From Rhizobiaceae bacterium (lineage in GTDB: Bacteria > Pseudomonadota > Alphaproteobacteria > Rhizobiales > Rhizobiaceae), in the NCBI GenBank assembly GCA_014380965.1, contig JACMIV010000021.1:1-19287 (forward strand): a stretch of DNA of 19,287 bases. The letters are read 5' to 3'. The translations under genes were made by a program, and so were the position numbers. Positions within the stretch are counted from its first letter, which is position 1, and the number at the start of each line of letters is the position of its first letter. Under the pieces are notes generated by a model that made no database searches, had not been told where the DNA came from, and saw only the letters and a program-made list of their open reading frames with translations. Of this stretch, positions 16,485 through 19,287 are shown one piece after another.

Positions 16485-18881
16485 TCAACCCGGTTTGCGC
16501 CTCTTCCTCGCCGCACGCTTCTTCGCGCCCTCCAAGCCCTCGTCGATCGCGGGAACGCCCGTCTTGCCTCCGCTGCGAATGTCGGCCCGGCGCAGAGCAT
16601 CGCCGAAGTCGAGGCCCGTCAACGCCTCGATCTCGGCCACCGTCGATAGGAATTCCGAAACGCGAGCGAGTTCGTCCGGGTCGCCGAAGGCTTCGGCGCC
16701 GCGATCCGGATCGAGGAGCATCGCCTCCGGCATCGTTTCGATCAGCGGCCGCTGGTCGGCAACGAGGGCCACGGCCTGGAGATCGCCCTCGCTCGCCCAG
16801 ACCGCGATCTTCCAGAACCGCATCGGCACCTTGGCCTCGAAGCGGTAGACGGGATCGGTCTCGGCGAAGATCGGGCCGGCGAAGACGCTGATCCGCCGCC
16901 GGTCCGTGACCGCGTTGCGCAGCACATAGGTCTCCACCGCCCGCCAGCGGAGCTTGCCTTTCGATCCCGGCCGGTTGAGCGCGCTGCCCTGGTTGAAGAA
17001 GCCGAGTTGCGGGGCGGCGTTCGTATAGAAGAAGGTGTCGCGCTCGGCGGCGACGGCTTCCTCCTCGACGCCCCAGGCCGGGTCGCCGCGCATGATGATG
17101 TGTCCCTTCTGGAACATCCGCGCGATGCGCCCCGGCGCGGTCGCCTTCGGGAAGCCCGCCACGATCTGCTTCTCGTAGAAGGGCCGGTTCATCTGCTCTT
17201 CGGGCCGAATGCGGCGGTCCGGTCGGAAGTCGTCGCTCGCTTCCGCCCCTTCGGCGCCAGCATCGCGACCTGCTGCGCCAAGGCTCTCGACGCCGAGATC
17301 GGCGAGCGTCGGGGCGTCCTTGACGGTCTTGTCCTCGCGGTTGACGGCCTTGGCCCTTGCCCCGTCGATGTTGCAGGCGGTGACGAGCGCCAGCCGCCGA
17401 TCGGCATTCATGAGGATGGAGAAGTGGTGGTAGCGCAGCTCGTTCGGATCATCCCCCTCCGCCGCGCCCAGCACCTCCGCCAGCCGGAACGGGACCTTGG
17501 ACGTATCGGGCATCGGCACCACGAAGCCTGAGATGAAGCCCGGCTCGTAGCCGGCGCGATCGGAGAAGTCCTCCTTGGTCCGGGCGCCGGCTTCCGAGCC
17601 GGCCCTGGGGCGAGGTGTCTGGTCTATCGGTTCCGCTACCCTTGGTTCAGGCCCGGCGGCCGGACGGTCGAAAAGCGGCGCGCGCACGCTGATCTCGATC
17701 GGAAACGTCCAGGTGATCGAGCCGTCGGCGTTCGTTCGCGGTCCAGCGGCGATCTGTGCCGAGGCAGCGTCGGTCCTCTTCGGCTCCGGCGGGACCTCTT
17801 CCCGGCCGCTCACCGCCGCGCCTGCGCTTTCGCCGGCACGCCGCGGCGCATCCCAGAGCCGGATCGCCTTGTCCAAGGCGGCGGACGTCACGCGATCCTG
17901 CACCGGCGCACGCGTCTTCGCATCCCGCACGATCGCGCTGATGCGCACCCCCTCGTTGATCTCGCGCGGCAGCATCCGCCCGTTGCGGCCGACCTCCTCG
18001 ACGAAGGGTCCGCCCCAATGATGGAGGGCGATCGGCTCCCAGTCGTTGTTGCAGACGGGTGAGCCGGACGAGCCGGGCTCGGTGTCGGCGATGTAGTGCA
18101 GTACCTCGTTGGTCTCGTCGCGGGAGACGAGGCGGTTCTCGCGCAGGACGACCTCCTTGAAGCGGCCCGCAGGGTGCTGGATGATGTTGGCGACTTCGCC
18201 CAGCATGTGCTTGTCGGAAGCGTCCGAGAGCGGGACATAACCGAACTCGTCGAGCGACCTCGGGCCGTCCAGCTGCTCGCCGACACCTACCAGCGTATAA
18301 TCGAGACCCTCGATCGTGTCGGTGAGGAAGACGCGCGGATCGAGCGCGAAGCGGGAAACGATGAGCGTCGCGTTGCGCGAATCGGCTTCGTAGTCGAATT
18401 CGAGGCAGAGTTCGGCGGCGGCCTCTGGACTACCGATGACGTGGTGGTTCGTCAGGAAAAGCCCCGGCGCGACGAGGAAGCCCGAGCCGAGCCCGCCGCG
18501 GCGATTGCGGAAGGCGACACGCGCCACGGCATCGGCGACGCGGCGCCCGAGATCGAGAAACGCGACGCCGACGAAGTCGAAGGTGGGGCCGATCAGCTTC
18601 TCCGGCCCGCCCTCCTTCTGGGCCTGCAGCGTCTCGCGCCCATCCTCCGGCGCTTCGGCAGCGGCTGCGGCGTCAATCCCCATTGCGACGTAGCGCGCCT
18701 CCTGACGAGACAGCCCGGTCTTCGTCTGCAGCCGGTCGATCCGGCGTTCGGGATCGGTCTCGGCCGCCAGCGGATTGCCGTTGGCGATGTGCGCCATCGA
18801 CGAGGCGATGGTGCCGCCGGCCTGTGCTATGCGCTGGCGGACCACATCCGTCAGCGCGGCGGGATAGGATTTCTCCGTCAT
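16485..18881 (-). CDS. Trypsin-like serine protease fused to DNA/RNA non-specific (NUC) endonuclease
   Basis: A 798-residue two-headed protein without signal peptide or membrane segment. Residues 1-90 form an unassigned helical region (ALTDVVRQRIAQAG; SRQEARYVAMGIDAAA). A chymotrypsin/V8-like protease covers about 98-330: GSGFLVAPG, catalytic His147 (LTNHHVIG), Asp194 (GLDYTLV) and Ser272 (GSSGSPV). A Pro/Ala/Arg-rich linker (about 345-440) follows. The NUC (beta-beta-alpha-metal) nuclease domain covers about 445-705 with the DRGH-equivalent QKGH (His594) and TNAAPQLGFFNQG, where Asn621 and Asn630 match the usual metal-binding region. A charged tail ends the protein. The start is ATG 18881, behind GGGGGG; a TTG-started extension to 18923 is not preferred. 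Cytoplasmic fusions of this type suggest a toxic or defence effector, but no immunity or partner gene is adjacent. The biological role is unknown. Confidence 0.88.
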   Translation of the reverse strand: MTEKSYPAALTDVVRQRIAQAGGTIASSMAHIANGNPLAAETDPERRIDRLQTKTGLSRQEARYVAMGIDAAAAAEAPEDGRETLQAQKEGGPEKLIGPTFDFVGVAFLDLGRRVADAVARVAFRNRRGGLGSGFLVAPGLFLTNHHVIGSPEAAAELCLEFDYEADSRNATLIVSRFALDPRVFLTDTIEGLDYTLVGVGEQLDGPRSLDEFGYVPLSDASDKHMLGEVANIIQHPAGRFKEVVLRENRLVSRDETNEVLHYIADTEPGSSGSPVCNNDWEPIALHHWGGPFVEEVGRNGRMLPREINEGVRISAIVRDAKTRAPVQDRVTSAALDKAIRLWDAPRRAGESAGAAVSGREEVPPEPKRTDAASAQIAAGPRTNADGSITWTFPIEISVRAPLFDRPAAGPEPRVAEPIDQTPRPRAGSEAGARTKEDFSDRAGYEPGFISGFVVPMPDTSKVPFRLAEVLGAAEGDDPNELRYHHFSILMNADRRLALVTACNIDGARAKAVNREDKTVKDAPTLADLGVESLGAAGRDAGAEGAEASDDFRPDRRIRPEEQMNRPFYEKQIVAGFPKATAPGRIARMFQKGHIIMRGDPAWGVEEEAVAAERDTFFYTNAAPQLGFFNQGSALNRPGSKGKLRWRAVETYVLRNAVTDRRRISVFAGPIFAETDPVYRFEAKVPMRFWKIAVWASEGDLQAVALVADQRPLIETMPEAMLLDPDRGAEAFGDPDELARVSEFLSTVAEIEALTGLDFGDALRRADIRSGGKTGVPAIDEGLEGAKKRAARKRRKPG

Positions 18882-19214
18882 GCCGACCCCCCGATCGCTT
18901 TCATGCCCCTGCGGCACAACCAAGCGGAATGTCGACGCACCGGATGCCTAAAGCAAGTCGAAAACCGCGGCTTCCTGCGGAAAGACTGACACAAAACTGT
19001 AATTGTCGATGCCGTCCGCAAGTATAGGCTCAGAGAGCCGCAGGATCGTTTCTGCGCACCCGGCGGCTCGGTAACGAGTCCCTCCTTGCCCGCCGACGGA
19101 CGGCTCGAAGAACCGTCACGGAACAAGCCGACCTTTTCTCCTCGCGCTTCAGGGCGAAGGAACCCTATAGATGCACCCGACGTCGGCAGGGCCATGGAAC
19201 CGGAGGAGGCGGGC
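18882..19214. other. 333-bp divergent intergenic region (protease-nuclease / glycosylase)
   Basis: No gene was supported. It must carry promoters for both flanking genes. Seen: small hairpins (GGCTC...GAGCC about 19028-19040; GACGG...CCGTC about 19099-19118), an AT-richer segment around 18985-19025, and GGAAC-N17-CGTC at 19159-19184, near the EcfG general-stress promoter consensus GGAAC-N16/17-CGTT. No confident sigma70 pair was identified. Confidence 0.45.
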
Positions 19215-19287
19215 ATGAGACAAGCATCGGTCGCAGCGCTTCTCGATTGGTATGCCGAAGCCGGCGTCGATGCGGTGATCCTCGACA
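19215..19287 (+). CDS. Probable uracil-DNA glycosylase, N-terminal fragment
   Basis: Only 24 codons lie inside the window. The start at 19215 is supported by GGAGGAGG about five bases upstream; an in-frame ATG at 19194 would add seven residues but is worse placed. The visible residues include ALLDWYAEAGVDAVI, which resembles the opening helix of family 4/5-type uracil-DNA glycosylases in rhizobia (LLxWYxxAGVDExI). Such enzymes remove uracil from DNA. With this little sequence the call rests on that motif and on recalled neighbourhood next to ETF-QO in related genomes, so it is tentative. Confidence 0.45.
   Translation, partial: MRQASVAALLDWYAEAGVDAVILD

Overview
This 19.3-kb, GC-rich window looks like chromosomal DNA of an alphaproteobacterium, most likely of the order Hyphomicrobiales (Rhizobiales). 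The main clues are an Omp2b-type porin (N-terminal signal peptide, then the RVCD...TCLKISGYVRMRL block typical of rhizobial porins), a YheS-like ABC-F ATPase, an FCD-type GntR regulator, and a CtrA-like TTAA-N7-TTTACC box before a chemotaxis gene. The porin is very acidic, which would fit a marine or halotolerant member such as an Aurantimonas relative, but that is a guess. No rRNA, tRNA, CRISPR array, insertion sequence or phage module was seen.

Layout, left to right: a ParA/VirC1-like ATPase with a degenerate P-loop runs off the left edge (-). Next come ndk (-) with a clear terminator, a GntR/FCD regulator (+), the ABC-F ATPase (+), a convergent hairpin, and the porin (-). A two-gene unit follows: gamma-carbonic anhydrase-like protein and HisC-like aminotransferase (+). 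Then a small Sel1-like protein (-), a secreted DUF2147 protein (+), a strong hairpin, and a YfcG-type glutathione transferase (-). AMP nucleosidase (+) is followed one base later by a membrane-anchored endonuclease/exonuclease/phosphatase protein (+). A small orphan protein with a TTG start (+) converges on a PAS-containing soluble chemoreceptor (-) that is split by an in-frame amber codon. ETF-ubiquinone oxidoreductase (-) comes next, then a 798-residue trypsin-like protease/NUC endonuclease fusion (-), and finally the first codons of a probable uracil-DNA glycosylase (+) at the right edge.

Most genes are single-gene housekeeping units, not one pathway. ndk and amn both act on nucleotides but are far apart. 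The most unusual items are the protease-nuclease fusion, which looks like an accessory gene sitting between ETF-QO and the glycosylase; the chemoreceptor with a single premature stop and an otherwise intact C-terminus; and a MerR/LiuR-like operator placed inside the promoter spacer of ETF-QO. No complete multi-gene novel system was recognised; the protease-nuclease is the best single candidate for undescribed biology.
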